Assembly (NCBI GenBank): GCA_943789475.1
Contig: CALSUG010000002.1
Span: 1-64,000, forward strand
Direction of reading: 5' to 3'
Source of the DNA: an uncultured Alphaproteobacteria bacterium
GTDB lineage: Bacteria > Pseudomonadota > Alphaproteobacteria > Micavibrionales > UBA1664
Length of the DNA: 64,000 nt
Within the stretch, counting starts at the first letter, position 1, and the number at the start of each line of letters is the position of its first letter. Position numbers and translations under genes: made by a program. Positions 17,719 to 26,042 of the stretch are shown here, piece after piece. A model generated the notes under the pieces. It did not search any database, was not told where the DNA came from, and was given only the letters and a program-made list of their open reading frames with translations.

Positions 17719-18068
17719 AACCCTGTCATCAACTCATCAATTTTTTCAGGTGTCACAGGGGCTTTGTCTGCACCATCCGCTTCCAATATTCCCTCCCAAT
17801 CAATAATCGCAGATCGTGCCAATCCTCTAGCGAGATATTCTTCGGCCAGCGCCTCACGAATTTCCGCATTTTCAACATCAGGTAGGCCATCAAGAGACGC
17901 ACCGATTTCTTTGCGCTTACGATATTCTTCACCAATATCTTGCAAGCGTTTATTCATGAAAGCACGCGCCGCATAAAAAATAGGACTGGTGCAGGGGCGA
18001 ACTTCAACTCTTACACCAAGACCGAGTTCAATCCAATAAGGTTCTGTTTGAATATTAAGTTTCAACAT
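17538..18068 (-). CDS. tail assembly chaperone, gpG-like
   Basis: A 176-aa protein directly after the tail tube gene. The N-terminal 100 residues are compact; the tail is rich in Lys/Ala ([17 protein letters not shown]) and ends at the A-rich slip site. By position and length it is the G product of a G/GT chaperone pair that coats the tape measure during tail assembly. Confidence 0.75.
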   Translation of the reverse strand: MLKLNIQTEPYWIELGLGVRVEVRPCTSPIFYAARAFMNKRLQDIGEEYRKRKEIGASLDGLPDVENAEIREALAEEYLARGLARSAIIDWEGILEADGADKAPVTPEKIDELMTGFWSIAASFSQQYTGVRELIEAEKKDLSAEPNGTSGTVQPTAKTAPKRAKHARSKKTAQKA

Positions 18069-18070
18069 GA

Positions 18071-19012
18071 TTAATAAATCTCCACATCGTTAATAAGGGC
18101 CATTGTCATCATATTTCCAAGGGTGACGTCTTTCGCGCCTTGGAAATCATAGGAGGCTTCGATACCGTTTGGACCAGATACAGACCGCTTAGGTTTTGGT
18201 AAATAAACTTCATGGCATGTGATAACAAATTGACGATCCGCATCAATGATGTAAGACAGCTCAAGATCAATAGGTGTGCCGGCCCTTGCTTTATCCATCA
18301 AGATATTATCGGCATAGCGAACGGCAATATTGCCACTCAGCGATGCAACACCAGGGTCAACGCCATCAATTTTACCGTCATCACGAATAGTTTCGATTTT
18401 TTCTAAATTATTGCTGTAAGTAACTGATGCCGAGGTCACATTGGCCAGCACCTGTCCGCCTTGTTTAATTGATCCTTGGAATTGTGAAAACCGCGCATAA
18501 TCAAATTCAATTTCAGCATTACTGATTGTCGCATTTTGTGGTGTTTCACCCTGACCAATAAGACCGACTGTAATTTGAGCCTCACCTGATCTGGCAAAAT
18601 TAAAGGCCATGCTGTTTGCTCTGACACCCGTAAATAATGGATAATCAGGAATTTCAGGAAGGCCAGTTTCAATAGCGATACTTGGTAATGTGATCGCACC
18701 TGATTTAAAGACATGAGTGTAAGGATCATCACCTGTTGTGGTTGGTGCATTTAATAATGCTTTGAGCCATAATCCGATATTACGAAGATCAACAGGAACG
18801 ACAATATCACCATCAACATTAATCACGTCTTGAAATGGGGCTGTGGGGTCACGCCCAAGGCCAAGCACATTTGATTCAATCAAACCTTGAGATGAATCCA
18901 GATCGCTGGACACAAAAGGGATGAGGTGAAAATTGGCAGCAAGTGGTGGTGTTCCATAAGCTGTTTCAAAGCCCAATAACATTCGAGCGTTCCATCCATA
19001 AGCACGGGACAT
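18071..19012 (-). CDS. major tail tube protein (Phage_tube_2 type)
   Basis: A 313-aa protein that opens with an [15 protein letters not shown] segment and contains the [20 protein letters not shown] strand-helix typical of the tube_2 family. It is larger than lambda gpV because of a C-terminal extra domain. It lies between the tail terminator and chaperone genes. Its hexamers would stack to form the tail tube. Confidence 0.88.
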   Translation of the reverse strand: MSRAYGWNARMLLGFETAYGTPPLAANFHLIPFVSSDLDSSQGLIESNVLGLGRDPTAPFQDVINVDGDIVVPVDLRNIGLWLKALLNAPTTTGDDPYTHVFKSGAITLPSIAIETGLPEIPDYPLFTGVRANSMAFNFARSGEAQITVGLIGQGETPQNATISNAEIEFDYARFSQFQGSIKQGGQVLANVTSASVTYSNNLEKIETIRDDGKIDGVDPGVASLSGNIAVRYADNILMDKARAGTPIDLELSYIIDADRQFVITCHEVYLPKPKRSVSGPNGIEASYDFQGAKDVTLGNMMTMALINDVEIY

Positions 19013-19024
19013 ATTCTTTCTCCT

Positions 19025-19459
19025 TTATTGAAGTGGGTTGGTGGTTGAGTATTCAAGTGTGACAGGCACGACCGCCGCTTTAATTGCAGGGCCACCTTCA
19101 ACGGGTTCGATAATAAATTCAGGTGAGCCGGTGATCATATAATCAACTGCGCCATTGAGGTATGGATCAACAACCAAGGCTGATCCAATCGCAACAAGCA
19201 AACTATCCAGCGCAAGGTCACGCATTTCATTATTACCATTTTGTGACAGCACTTCGATTTCAGCTTGATGCTGATAATGATAGCGTGTCGGTGACAATGT
19301 GACCTCTGGCTCTCCTGCATCGCCATCACGAAGAATGACCAAACCTGCAATTGGTATTTTGACAGGCAGAGGATCATTGCGCGTGATTGTGATGTCGGTT
19401 AATTCGTTTTTCAGGCATAAAAAAAGCCCCTGAAGGGCTTGTTCGCGTTTTGATATCAT
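19025..19459 (-). CDS. tail terminator-like protein
   Basis: A 144-aa protein just before the tail tube gene, with the size and alternating strand/helix pattern of siphophage tail terminators (gpU-type position). There is no catalytic motif. The first 15 codons contain a terminator-like hairpin in the DNA (19419-19440). Confidence 0.65.
   Translation of the reverse strand: MISKREQALQGLFLCLKNELTDITITRNDPLPVKIPIAGLVILRDGDAGEPEVTLSPTRYHYQHQAEIEVLSQNGNNEMRDLALDSLLVAIGSALVVDPYLNGAVDYMITGSPEFIIEPVEGGPAIKAAVVPVTLEYSTTNPLQ
19419..19440 (-). terminator. terminator-like hairpin inside the tail terminator-like gene
   Basis: On the minus strand AAGCCC-loop-GGGCTT is followed by seven T, all within codons of the first 15 residues. 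It may reduce readthrough from head to tail genes unless antitermination acts. Coding constraint alone could also produce it. Confidence 0.4.
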
Positions 19460-19461
19460 TA

Positions 19462-20115
19462 CTATTCATCTGGCCAATAGCGCAATATGAATTGCGGTAT
19501 TTTACCATTCCATTTCTCTGCTTCTTTTTTAAAACTTAAGTGCTTTGGCATCTTCACTTGTGGCACAAGCCAAAACATGACAACGCTTGTTAATCCACGA
19601 CCAGTTCGTAATGTTCGATTACTGGCTTTTCTAAAATTTCTTAATTCCCCTGTCTGGCGTTTATAGGATGGTTGCATGTCTTTTGCGATTAACAGAGATG
19701 GTCCATTCCTGCGGTAAACAAATTGCAATCGAATACCACGCGCCTTTTCAAAATTAGCTGGTGTGGTTTTTTTACCCATGATCCGTTTTGGTGCATTGGG
19801 GGTTGGTATCGCCAGCCAAAATCCATCTTTAGATCGGATCGTGGTTCCCTGATCAAACCCCTCCATGATCTTGCTGGCACGTGTATAAACAACTGCCGCC
19901 GCACGGGTCGAGATTGTTCCTTTAGGATAAACAGCATCTCGCCATGTGTTGGCAAGACGCTGTCCCAATCCAGCGGATAAAACCTGTCTTCGCATTGTCA
20001 TCTTTAGGCCATCGGAGGCTTCTCCAACCGCACGGGTGACAGCATATTCAGCGCGTTTATATTCACGTTTCATATGCTTTTTTAGGTCACCTTTGAGAGC
20101 TGCCTTCAATCTCAT
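19462..20115 (-). CDS. DUF6441 family head-tail protein
   Basis: A 217-aa basic protein that matches DUF6441: an N-terminal helix ending in VGEASDGLKMTMRRQV, then LGQRLANTWRD and a VVYTRASKIMEGFDQGT segment. The family is found between connector and tail genes of alphaproteobacterial phages. Its likely role is in the neck, comparable with gpZ-like completion proteins. It overlaps the upstream gene by 29 bp. Confidence 0.85.
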   Translation of the reverse strand: MRLKAALKGDLKKHMKREYKRAEYAVTRAVGEASDGLKMTMRRQVLSAGLGQRLANTWRDAVYPKGTISTRAAAVVYTRASKIMEGFDQGTTIRSKDGFWLAIPTPNAPKRIMGKKTTPANFEKARGIRLQFVYRRNGPSLLIAKDMQPSYKRQTGELRNFRKASNRTLRTGRGLTSVVMFWLVPQVKMPKHLSFKKEAEKWNGKIPQFILRYWPDE

Positions 20116-20422
20116 AAGTTTCGACTTTCATCACTAAATTATGTTGGTCCATCACTGGTTCACCTTGGATTTGATAATCACGATCATTCACATGGATTTT
20201 ATCCATGACACGTCCCGTGGGAACATCGCCTGCCTTGATATCAAACATGTGGGTGGCATTGTGAACACGGGTTTCAAAAATATCAGTAATCGCATCAGGG
20301 AATCTTGGGATTACAGAGATGGAAAGCTCAAACCCGTCTTTGCACGTAACAATGGCTGGATCGGCAAAAACACGAAATAAACTCTCCATACTCTGTAAAG
20401 CTCTTGAACGAAACCTACTCAT
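20087..20422 (-). CDS. head-tail joining protein (gpFII-like position)
   Basis: A 111-aa beta-rich protein with a C-terminal DRDYQIQGEPVMD strand, the size and place of gpFII-type stoppers. It is coupled to its upstream neighbour by a 4-bp overlap and overlaps the DUF6441 start by 29 bp. The family call rests on position and fold pattern. Confidence 0.6.
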   Translation of the reverse strand: MSRFRSRALQSMESLFRVFADPAIVTCKDGFELSISVIPRFPDAITDIFETRVHNATHMFDIKAGDVPTGRVMDKIHVNDRDYQIQGEPVMDQHNLVMKVETYEIEGSSQR

Positions 20423-20766
20423 GAGGCATTATCATTGCGATCAGCCAAGACTTGTTCCCAAGCCTGATCACGAAGATCAGCGGATATATTGGCTTCAAGT
20501 ACTGTTTCGATAGCATCAACATTAGGCTTACCGCTTTTGCCGTAATCCTTTTCAGGATCAAGCATTTCAATCACTTCGATAATATCTTCAAGCGATGGCG
20601 TATTTTCTGCTTTGGTTTCAGTTTTCTTTTCACCCGATAAACCGCCTGTGGCGGCGAAACCTCGGGCGATTAAACTTTCTGCTTCTTTTTTATCAAGGGT
20701 GACAGTTTGATTGGGCTTAATCACTTCACCATCAACGTGAAGTGTAATCAGTGCTGTTACTTGCAT
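20419..20766 (-). CDS. small head-completion region protein
   Basis: A 115-aa acidic protein. The N-terminal 40 residues look like a small beta domain (VDGEVIKPNQTVTLDKKEAESLIARGFA), a pattern common in phage genes just after the capsid. The C-terminal half is helical. Role not known; probably a head-completion or connector component. Confidence 0.6.
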   Translation of the reverse strand: MQVTALITLHVDGEVIKPNQTVTLDKKEAESLIARGFAATGGLSGEKKTETKAENTPSLEDIIEVIEMLDPEKDYGKSGKPNVDAIETVLEANISADLRDQAWEQVLADRNDNAS

Positions 20767-20778
20767 ATCGTTTTCTCC

Positions 20779-21819
20779 TTATCGAACAGTTGCACAAAAT
20801 GATGCGTTGGGACGGTACGGCACAAGAAGTGGTGCAGATTGTAATAGCAACCAGCGCACCGCAGGGTCTTGTTCCAACCACGATTTTGAGAAGTATCTCT
20901 GCGCCCGATAATTGGCGGACTCATCCATGATTGAGCCATAGCATCGTGTTCCCTCAAGTTGTGAGGTGCTGGCAATCATCACTGTGTAATCAGGAAGAAG
21001 TTTTTGTGTTTGATCCTGCTCATCAACGTAGCGATCATTGTAAATCCAAAAATCAAGGTCACCGATTGACCCAACATAACGCGCAAGATCATTGCCTTGT
21101 CCAAAAGCCACTGGCCCAAGGTTAATGCCTGCATTATCACGAAGACGTCTGATATCGAGCAGTTTTTCGATATTGGCATCTGATTTGAAGATGCGCCATG
21201 CCATGGCATCCATGATCACAGTGCGTGCAACCGCACCTGATTTTTCTTGGATGGTGGCCACCCAATCCTCAAGATTATTGAGGACATTGACACCTGCTTC
21301 GCCCCAGCGTGATGATCCTGCCAAAGCAACGGTGAGTTCAGGATCACGACCAAAATCAACCACGACCGTGGGATAGTTTTCACCTTCAACGGTGATCTTT
21401 CCTGTTCGCATGGCCTCACTCGCCATGACCTCTTCACGCCGTGTCAGGTTTTCTAACTGTTTCATCATGGTGCGATTCAAATTGGCTTCAAGACGTTGTT
21501 GCGGTGCTAATGTTCCACCAATGCGCTCACCAATAGAGCGTTTTAAAGGACGCGTTGGATCGAACCGTCTTTTGTCCTTGGCATAGGCTGGTTTGAAGCT
21601 TTTGGTCATGTAGCCTTCATCATCAACAACTTGTCCAGCAACAAGAGGGGATACGAATGGCGTAATGCGTGGCTTTGATTTATCAATATCAAAGTGGATT
21701 TCTTCTGACTCTTCGGTTTGTTCTGACATGAAAAATGTATCGAGCAAGAATGAGCTGGGTCGGATTAAGTTTTCGACCACGCGGGTCAAAACATGGGTGC
21801 TGAAAATATCAACGGACAT
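20779..21819 (-). CDS. major capsid protein (gpE family)
   Basis: A 346-aa lambda gpE-type (Phage_cap_E) capsid protein. The N-terminal LIRPSSFLLDTFF segment, RITPFVSPLVAG and FDPTRPLKRSIGERIGG are family landmarks. It follows the gpD decoration gene and precedes head-completion genes. The shell would be HK97-fold. Confidence 0.93.
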   Translation of the reverse strand: MSVDIFSTHVLTRVVENLIRPSSFLLDTFFMSEQTEESEEIHFDIDKSKPRITPFVSPLVAGQVVDDEGYMTKSFKPAYAKDKRRFDPTRPLKRSIGERIGGTLAPQQRLEANLNRTMMKQLENLTRREEVMASEAMRTGKITVEGENYPTVVVDFGRDPELTVALAGSSRWGEAGVNVLNNLEDWVATIQEKSGAVARTVIMDAMAWRIFKSDANIEKLLDIRRLRDNAGINLGPVAFGQGNDLARYVGSIGDLDFWIYNDRYVDEQDQTQKLLPDYTVMIASTSQLEGTRCYGSIMDESANYRAQRYFSKSWLEQDPAVRWLLLQSAPLLVPYRPNASFCATVR

Positions 21820-21862
21820 GGGGTGTTCTCCTTATAAGATTAGATTGTGATGGATGGTTAAT

Positions 21863-22240
21863 TTACGCCGATAAGTTTTGGCGTAAGGTGATATTGCGAA
21901 GTCGAAGTTCTGCAGATATGGATTGGATGGTATGGCCTGCGCCTAGTGTCAGAGCCTTGGTGTTAAACTCACCACTGAAATACACAACGGCTTGAGCATC
22001 TGCATTCGTGGCATCAATATCTTCAGCCAAAATGACATCGGGCACTTCTGAGCCATCATTTGATGATGATGCTGAGAGTGTGTATTTGCCATCAGCCGTG
22101 ATTTTACCAAGCACCGATCCTTTGGTGAGATTTTGACCCGATGCAATTGTGACTAATCGCTCTACGCGCGGAAATTCACCTGCAAGTAAATTACAGGGTG
22201 TGTATTCACCATTATTGTTAAATCCTTCAGTTCGATTCAT
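21863..22240 (-). CDS. head decoration protein (gpD family)
   Basis: A 125-aa protein with the gpD pattern: an N-terminal arm, LVTIASGQNLTKGSVLGKIT, and VILAEDIDATNADAQAVVYFSGEF. It would bind as trimers on the capsid and stabilise it. It lies between the protease and capsid genes. Confidence 0.92.
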   Translation of the reverse strand: MNRTEGFNNNGEYTPCNLLAGEFPRVERLVTIASGQNLTKGSVLGKITADGKYTLSASSSNDGSEVPDVILAEDIDATNADAQAVVYFSGEFNTKALTLGAGHTIQSISAELRLRNITLRQNLSA

Positions 22241-22264
22241 TGTTTTATTCTCCTTAATTTAAAG

Positions 22265-22600
22265 TTAGGTCATGTTAGCGATGCGTCGGGCGACAGCATC
22301 AATGTCATCTTCTTGGCTCTCACCCTCGGGTTGGATATCAGGGTTTTTTGTTGCTGCCATTGCCGTTTCAAAATCACTGACCTGAGCTTTCACATCAGGT
22401 GATGCGCACGCCAAAAGATGAGAGGCTTCGACATGACTAAGCTCTGTTCCCAGCGCAATTTCTTGTGCTAGTTTTTCACGGCCTTTGGCTTCTTCTGATC
22501 CGAGGATATCTTCGAAGCGTTTGCGTTCCGTTGCACGTGCATCAGATGCAATTTGTGTTACCAATTCAGGGTGATTGGCTTTTAATTCTTCAAGTGTCAT
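22265..22600 (-). CDS. nested scaffold protein (Nu3-like), internal start
   Basis: An in-frame ATG at 22600, preceded by AAAGGAGC at 8-9 bases, could start a 111-aa protein (MTLEELKANHPELV...) that equals the C-terminal part of the S49 protease. In lambda the scaffold Nu3 is made this way from within gene C. The strong internal RBS is the main evidence. Confidence 0.7.
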   Translation of the reverse strand: MTLEELKANHPELVTQIASDARATERKRFEDILGSEEAKGREKLAQEIALGTELSHVEASHLLACASPDVKAQVSDFETAMAATKNPDIQPEGESQEDDIDAVARRIANMT

Positions 22601-23479
22601 GGGGGTCTGCTCCTTTGTTGATTGTGGTTGTGATGCTAAAAGCCCCTCTATTTGAGGGGCTTTGATTGCGGATAATTCTTGAATGAGGTTGTCGAGTGAT
22701 CCGATACGATCTGCTAATCCAGCAAAGACGGCCTGCTGGCCTATCATCACATCGCCACCGCCATAATCGCTTAATACATTTTGTGGATCGATATTGCGGT
22801 GGCGAGCAATTGAGCGAATAAATACATCAGCCATTGAATCAATACGTGTTTGTAGGCGTAACCGTCCCTCATCACTTGAAACATCCAAACGCTTATGAGG
22901 GGATTGTGATGAGACGATTTCAATCGTTTTATTATCATCATCAGCGCGATACATGCCCACCACACCGATTGATCCAAGGGCGGAGGTTTCGGACACAACG
23001 ATTTCATCTGCGGCAGAAGCAATCCAATATGCGCCTGATGCCGCGTCCCCTGATGCATAAGCTAAAATAGGCTTTTTGCCTCGTGCTTCATAAATCATTG
23101 AGGATAATTCAGATACACCGTTCACTTCACCACCGGGTGAATCAATATCCAAGATGATGGCTTTGATTTGTGGATTATCCAACGCTATGCGAAAGTCTTT
23201 CGCGATTAACTCATAACTGGTTGCACCGCTGATTGATGTAAAGATATTGGCGTAGCGAAACAACGGACCAGTCACTGGTAAGATCGCAACCCCTTCACGC
23301 TCCGTTGCATTATAGGTATTTTGTAATTCACGGCCTAACTTAGAAGCCACAGCTTCAGGAGATTCATTTTCTCTTGCTGCAACACTCAATATTGTCTGCA
23401 TTGCCGTTTCTGTTATTGCCCATGGTTCACGAGCGAGCTGGTTCCACAGTCTCATTATCATCTTCCTTTTCTGGTTCAT
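22265..23479 (-). CDS. S49 prohead protease with C-terminal scaffold
   Basis: A 404-aa protein. Residues about 60-275 form an S49/SppA-like serine protease: DSPGGEV, then the nucleophile region ASGDAASGAYWIASAADEI, then LGSIGVVGMY. The C-terminal 111 residues are Glu/Ala-rich and helical, as in lambda gpC, whose tail is the scaffold Nu3. It overlaps the portal gene by 53 bp. It would mature the prohead. Confidence 0.9.
   Translation of the reverse strand: MNQKRKMIMRLWNQLAREPWAITETAMQTILSVAARENESPEAVASKLGRELQNTYNATEREGVAILPVTGPLFRYANIFTSISGATSYELIAKDFRIALDNPQIKAIILDIDSPGGEVNGVSELSSMIYEARGKKPILAYASGDAASGAYWIASAADEIVVSETSALGSIGVVGMYRADDDNKTIEIVSSQSPHKRLDVSSDEGRLRLQTRIDSMADVFIRSIARHRNIDPQNVLSDYGGGDVMIGQQAVFAGLADRIGSLDNLIQELSAIKAPQIEGLLASQPQSTKEQTPMTLEELKANHPELVTQIASDARATERKRFEDILGSEEAKGREKLAQEIALGTELSHVEASHLLACASPDVKAQVSDFETAMAATKNPDIQPEGESQEDDIDAVARRIANMT
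22639..22663 (-). other. 10-bp hairpin just before the nested scaffold start
   Basis: AAAGCCCCTC and GAGGGGCTTT form a perfect 10-bp stem with a 5-base loop, followed on the minus strand by TTTT. It lies about 40 bases upstream of the internal ATG at 22600, inside coding sequence. It could tune the ratio of protease to scaffold. Confidence 0.55.
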
Positions 23480-24971
23480 TTGTATTTAAAATGCTGTTCA
23501 CATCATTAATGGTCAGGCCAAGTTCTGTGATCTTCGCTTTTTCTCGGGCGAGTTGTTCCAAGACCTCTTCCCAATCAAGCCCTTGTGCGGCGCATTCATC
23601 TTCTAAAGTCGATAAGCCAACTTGCATGCGAAGGTGGGCGGCTTTCGCTTCCTTCACAGGATCGACCCATCCACGACCGGGGCCGATCCATTTAACCCGT
23701 GTCCAAGCATGGCGTTTCTCGTAAAAATCAGGCGCTTCAATAATGCCTTTATTGATTGCTTCTTCTAGCCACAGCTCATAAACAGGCTTTGCCCAATAGG
23801 TGGAAAGCCATTGACGTTTCGCTGAGAAATATCGCCATGCTTCCAGCAATGCCGCACGTGCAGATGAATAATTGGTTTTTGAAAAGTCCTTCATTAGCAA
23901 TTCGAAGGGAATATTCAGCCCAGCGCCAATATGACGCAGGATATTCTCAACAAACATACCGTATCCACTATTGGGTCGGCTTGGTGTAAAGGGGGCAACC
24001 TTATCACCCGGAAACATTGGAATAATTGACCCACCTTGAAGCTTAATATCCCATTCGTTGCGAGCCGAGAGGTAATCATCTCCAGATCCGCCAAACACTT
24101 CAGCAATCGATTCACCATCCATCGGTGTTTCAACAAAAGCGGCAATCATCGCATTAACCACTGCGGCTTGAAGTTCTGACCGCTCATAATGATCCAGCAT
24201 TTTAAACATCGGCATGATGCTGGTTAGAATTGGTTTACCTCGGTTTTGACCTGTGCGCTCCTTATCATGAACATGGATGACACGTCTGCGCCCAAATTTT
24301 GTATGGGTTGGAATACGTTCCCAATCATAAGAATCCAAGCTCATGCCGAGCATTGCATCACCGGGATGGCTTTTGCGAATATGATAGGCGAGTGGCGCAC
24401 CATAGGCATCGATTTCAATTCCAGCACGCAGATTTTTACTGTCTTGTTTACCCGATGGATTTGAAAGTCGATCTGGTTCAACCATCTGGATTGTCGTTGC
24501 ATATTTTGTATCGCGTTTATCAAGCCATAAAGGGAGAGCCAAGGATTCACCGTTAATTAAACTTGATCTGAATATCAAGGCCGTCATGCCAGCGAATGTT
24601 AGGCTTTTTGCAGCATCACAGTCTGTACTCTCAGCCCATGATCGCCACTCGGATTCAACATTTCGCGCCCATTCATCTGCCCATTCCTTATCGCGACCAA
24701 GAGCTTTGTAATCAGGTGTTGCTGATAATCGCAATCCCGTTCCGACCACATTATCGTTCAGGGTTTGCATCGCTCCTGCCGCCACACCGTGATTACGGCT
24801 TAAATCGCGTGAGCGTGATACAAGCGTGGGTAATTCGCCGAGCAAATCACTATCCGCTGACCCAATTGGTGGAAGCCAACTGGATAATTCGCGAGATCGA
24901 AATGATGCGGCGCGGTGCGCTGTATCATTGGCCTTCATCGGATTGCCAGATGCGTCAAGTATTTGAACCAT
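23427..24971 (-). CDS. portal protein (lambda family)
   Basis: A 514-aa protein of the Phage_portal_2 family. Landmarks are the N-terminal SRDLSRNHGVAAGAMQTLNDNVVG, a GKPILTSIMPMFKMLDHYERSE helix and GLNIPFELLMKDFSKTNYSSARAA. The dodecamer would form the DNA entry vertex. It lies between the gpW-like gene and the S49 protease. Confidence 0.94.
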   Translation of the reverse strand: MVQILDASGNPMKANDTAHRAASFRSRELSSWLPPIGSADSDLLGELPTLVSRSRDLSRNHGVAAGAMQTLNDNVVGTGLRLSATPDYKALGRDKEWADEWARNVESEWRSWAESTDCDAAKSLTFAGMTALIFRSSLINGESLALPLWLDKRDTKYATTIQMVEPDRLSNPSGKQDSKNLRAGIEIDAYGAPLAYHIRKSHPGDAMLGMSLDSYDWERIPTHTKFGRRRVIHVHDKERTGQNRGKPILTSIMPMFKMLDHYERSELQAAVVNAMIAAFVETPMDGESIAEVFGGSGDDYLSARNEWDIKLQGGSIIPMFPGDKVAPFTPSRPNSGYGMFVENILRHIGAGLNIPFELLMKDFSKTNYSSARAALLEAWRYFSAKRQWLSTYWAKPVYELWLEEAINKGIIEAPDFYEKRHAWTRVKWIGPGRGWVDPVKEAKAAHLRMQVGLSTLEDECAAQGLDWEEVLEQLAREKAKITELGLTINDVNSILNTNEPEKEDDNETVEPARS

Positions 24972-24982
24972 AAATTATAACC

Positions 24983-25216
24983 TTAAAATCGTGTTCGGAT
25001 GATGCCGCGACGTTTGCCACCTTTTTTACGAGCGACCTCTAATTCCATCTCATTGATGTATTTTTCTAGCCGCTCAATATTGGCCTCTGAATATGTCGTT
25101 GCACCATACCCATGCATATTGACGCTGACCTCTTGTGTTCCTGTGAGTATTCGGTGGCGTGCTTCTTTGGCTTGAACCAATCGTGATTCAAGTTCTAAAA
25201 GTGTTTCTGTCATCAA
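24983..25216 (-). CDS. gpW-like head-tail joining protein
   Basis: A 77-aa basic protein. Its N-terminal helix, central VNMHGYGATTYSEANIERLEKYINEME and basic C-terminus match gpW proteins, which sit between terminase and portal in lambda. Either of the first two Met codons could be used. Confidence 0.8.
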   Translation of the reverse strand: MMTETLLELESRLVQAKEARHRILTGTQEVSVNMHGYGATTYSEANIERLEKYINEMELEVARKKGGKRRGIIRTRF

Positions 25217-25256
25217 AACCTCTTGTATTTTAAATCTTATCTGTTGATATTTAGAT

Positions 25257-26042
25257 ATGGATGAATTTATTAACTCGCTTCTGATCTTGCATAAAGACTA
25301 TCAAGACCTCATTAATCTTATAAAAGACGTCATATTTTTTGCTGGAGCCTATGCATTTTTTCATGGCGCGTATTTATTTGTGAGATATTTGAGGAATAAG
25401 AAATACCAGAGTGTTTCATATGCCATTCATGAAAATCTTAAATTTCGAGAGAAAATTGAACACGATCTTGATCCTTTTATTCGAGAAACTGCAAAGAATA
25501 CCAAAGATGTTTCTATAAGGTTTGTGCATTGGAAAAATTACCCATGGAATCTTGATGATGATGGGTATAAATTTTTATTAAGAATAAACTATATAGAAAA
25601 CAAAAAGCCTCACTATGGGTGGATTGATAATACGGGCATTAATTTTGAAGAGCCTCTAAGTTTTTTCAGTAACAGTGTGTATATTGATAAAGATGACATC
25701 TTTTTTATTGCTGAAAAAAATCAATCCTTTAAAGGATTCAGAGAATATAAAGACAGTGTTTTGATTTTACATCTTCCTTTCACTAACATTGTTAACTTTG
25801 ATTTTAAACAAAGAATTGAATATGAACCTGTCTTTTATACTCGTTACTATTACAGGCAGTGGAAAAAATTATATGATGACCTTGTAATTCTTCGTGAAAA
25901 AGAAGGTGCAAAATATTTAAATTATGACTTAAGCCAAACAAGGATGCTTAAGAAATATAGCTGGCTTAGCTATCATGCCCTCAAAGTGAAATTATGGTTC
26001 TTCCATTTGTTTAACTCTAAAGATACGGATCATCCGCTTTGA
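25257..26042 (+). CDS. reverse-oriented membrane moron, 261 aa
   Basis: The family is not recognised. It has one clear membrane helix at about residues 22-45, then a cytoplasmic domain rich in Tyr, Phe and Lys with several predicted strands. It faces against the late operon, between gpW and the large terminase, and overlaps the terminase end by 26 bp. It is clearly more AT-rich than the flanking phage genes, a sign of separate origin. A superinfection-exclusion or defence role is possible but inferred only from position and membrane anchoring. Confidence 0.75.
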   Translation: MDEFINSLLILHKDYQDLINLIKDVIFFAGAYAFFHGAYLFVRYLRNKKYQSVSYAIHENLKFREKIEHDLDPFIRETAKNTKDVSIRFVHWKNYPWNLDDDGYKFLLRINYIENKKPHYGWIDNTGINFEEPLSFFSNSVYIDKDDIFFIAEKNQSFKGFREYKDSVLILHLPFTNIVNFDFKQRIEYEPVFYTRYYYRQWKKLYDDLVILREKEGAKYLNYDLSQTRMLKKYSWLSYHALKVKLWFFHLFNSKDTDHPL

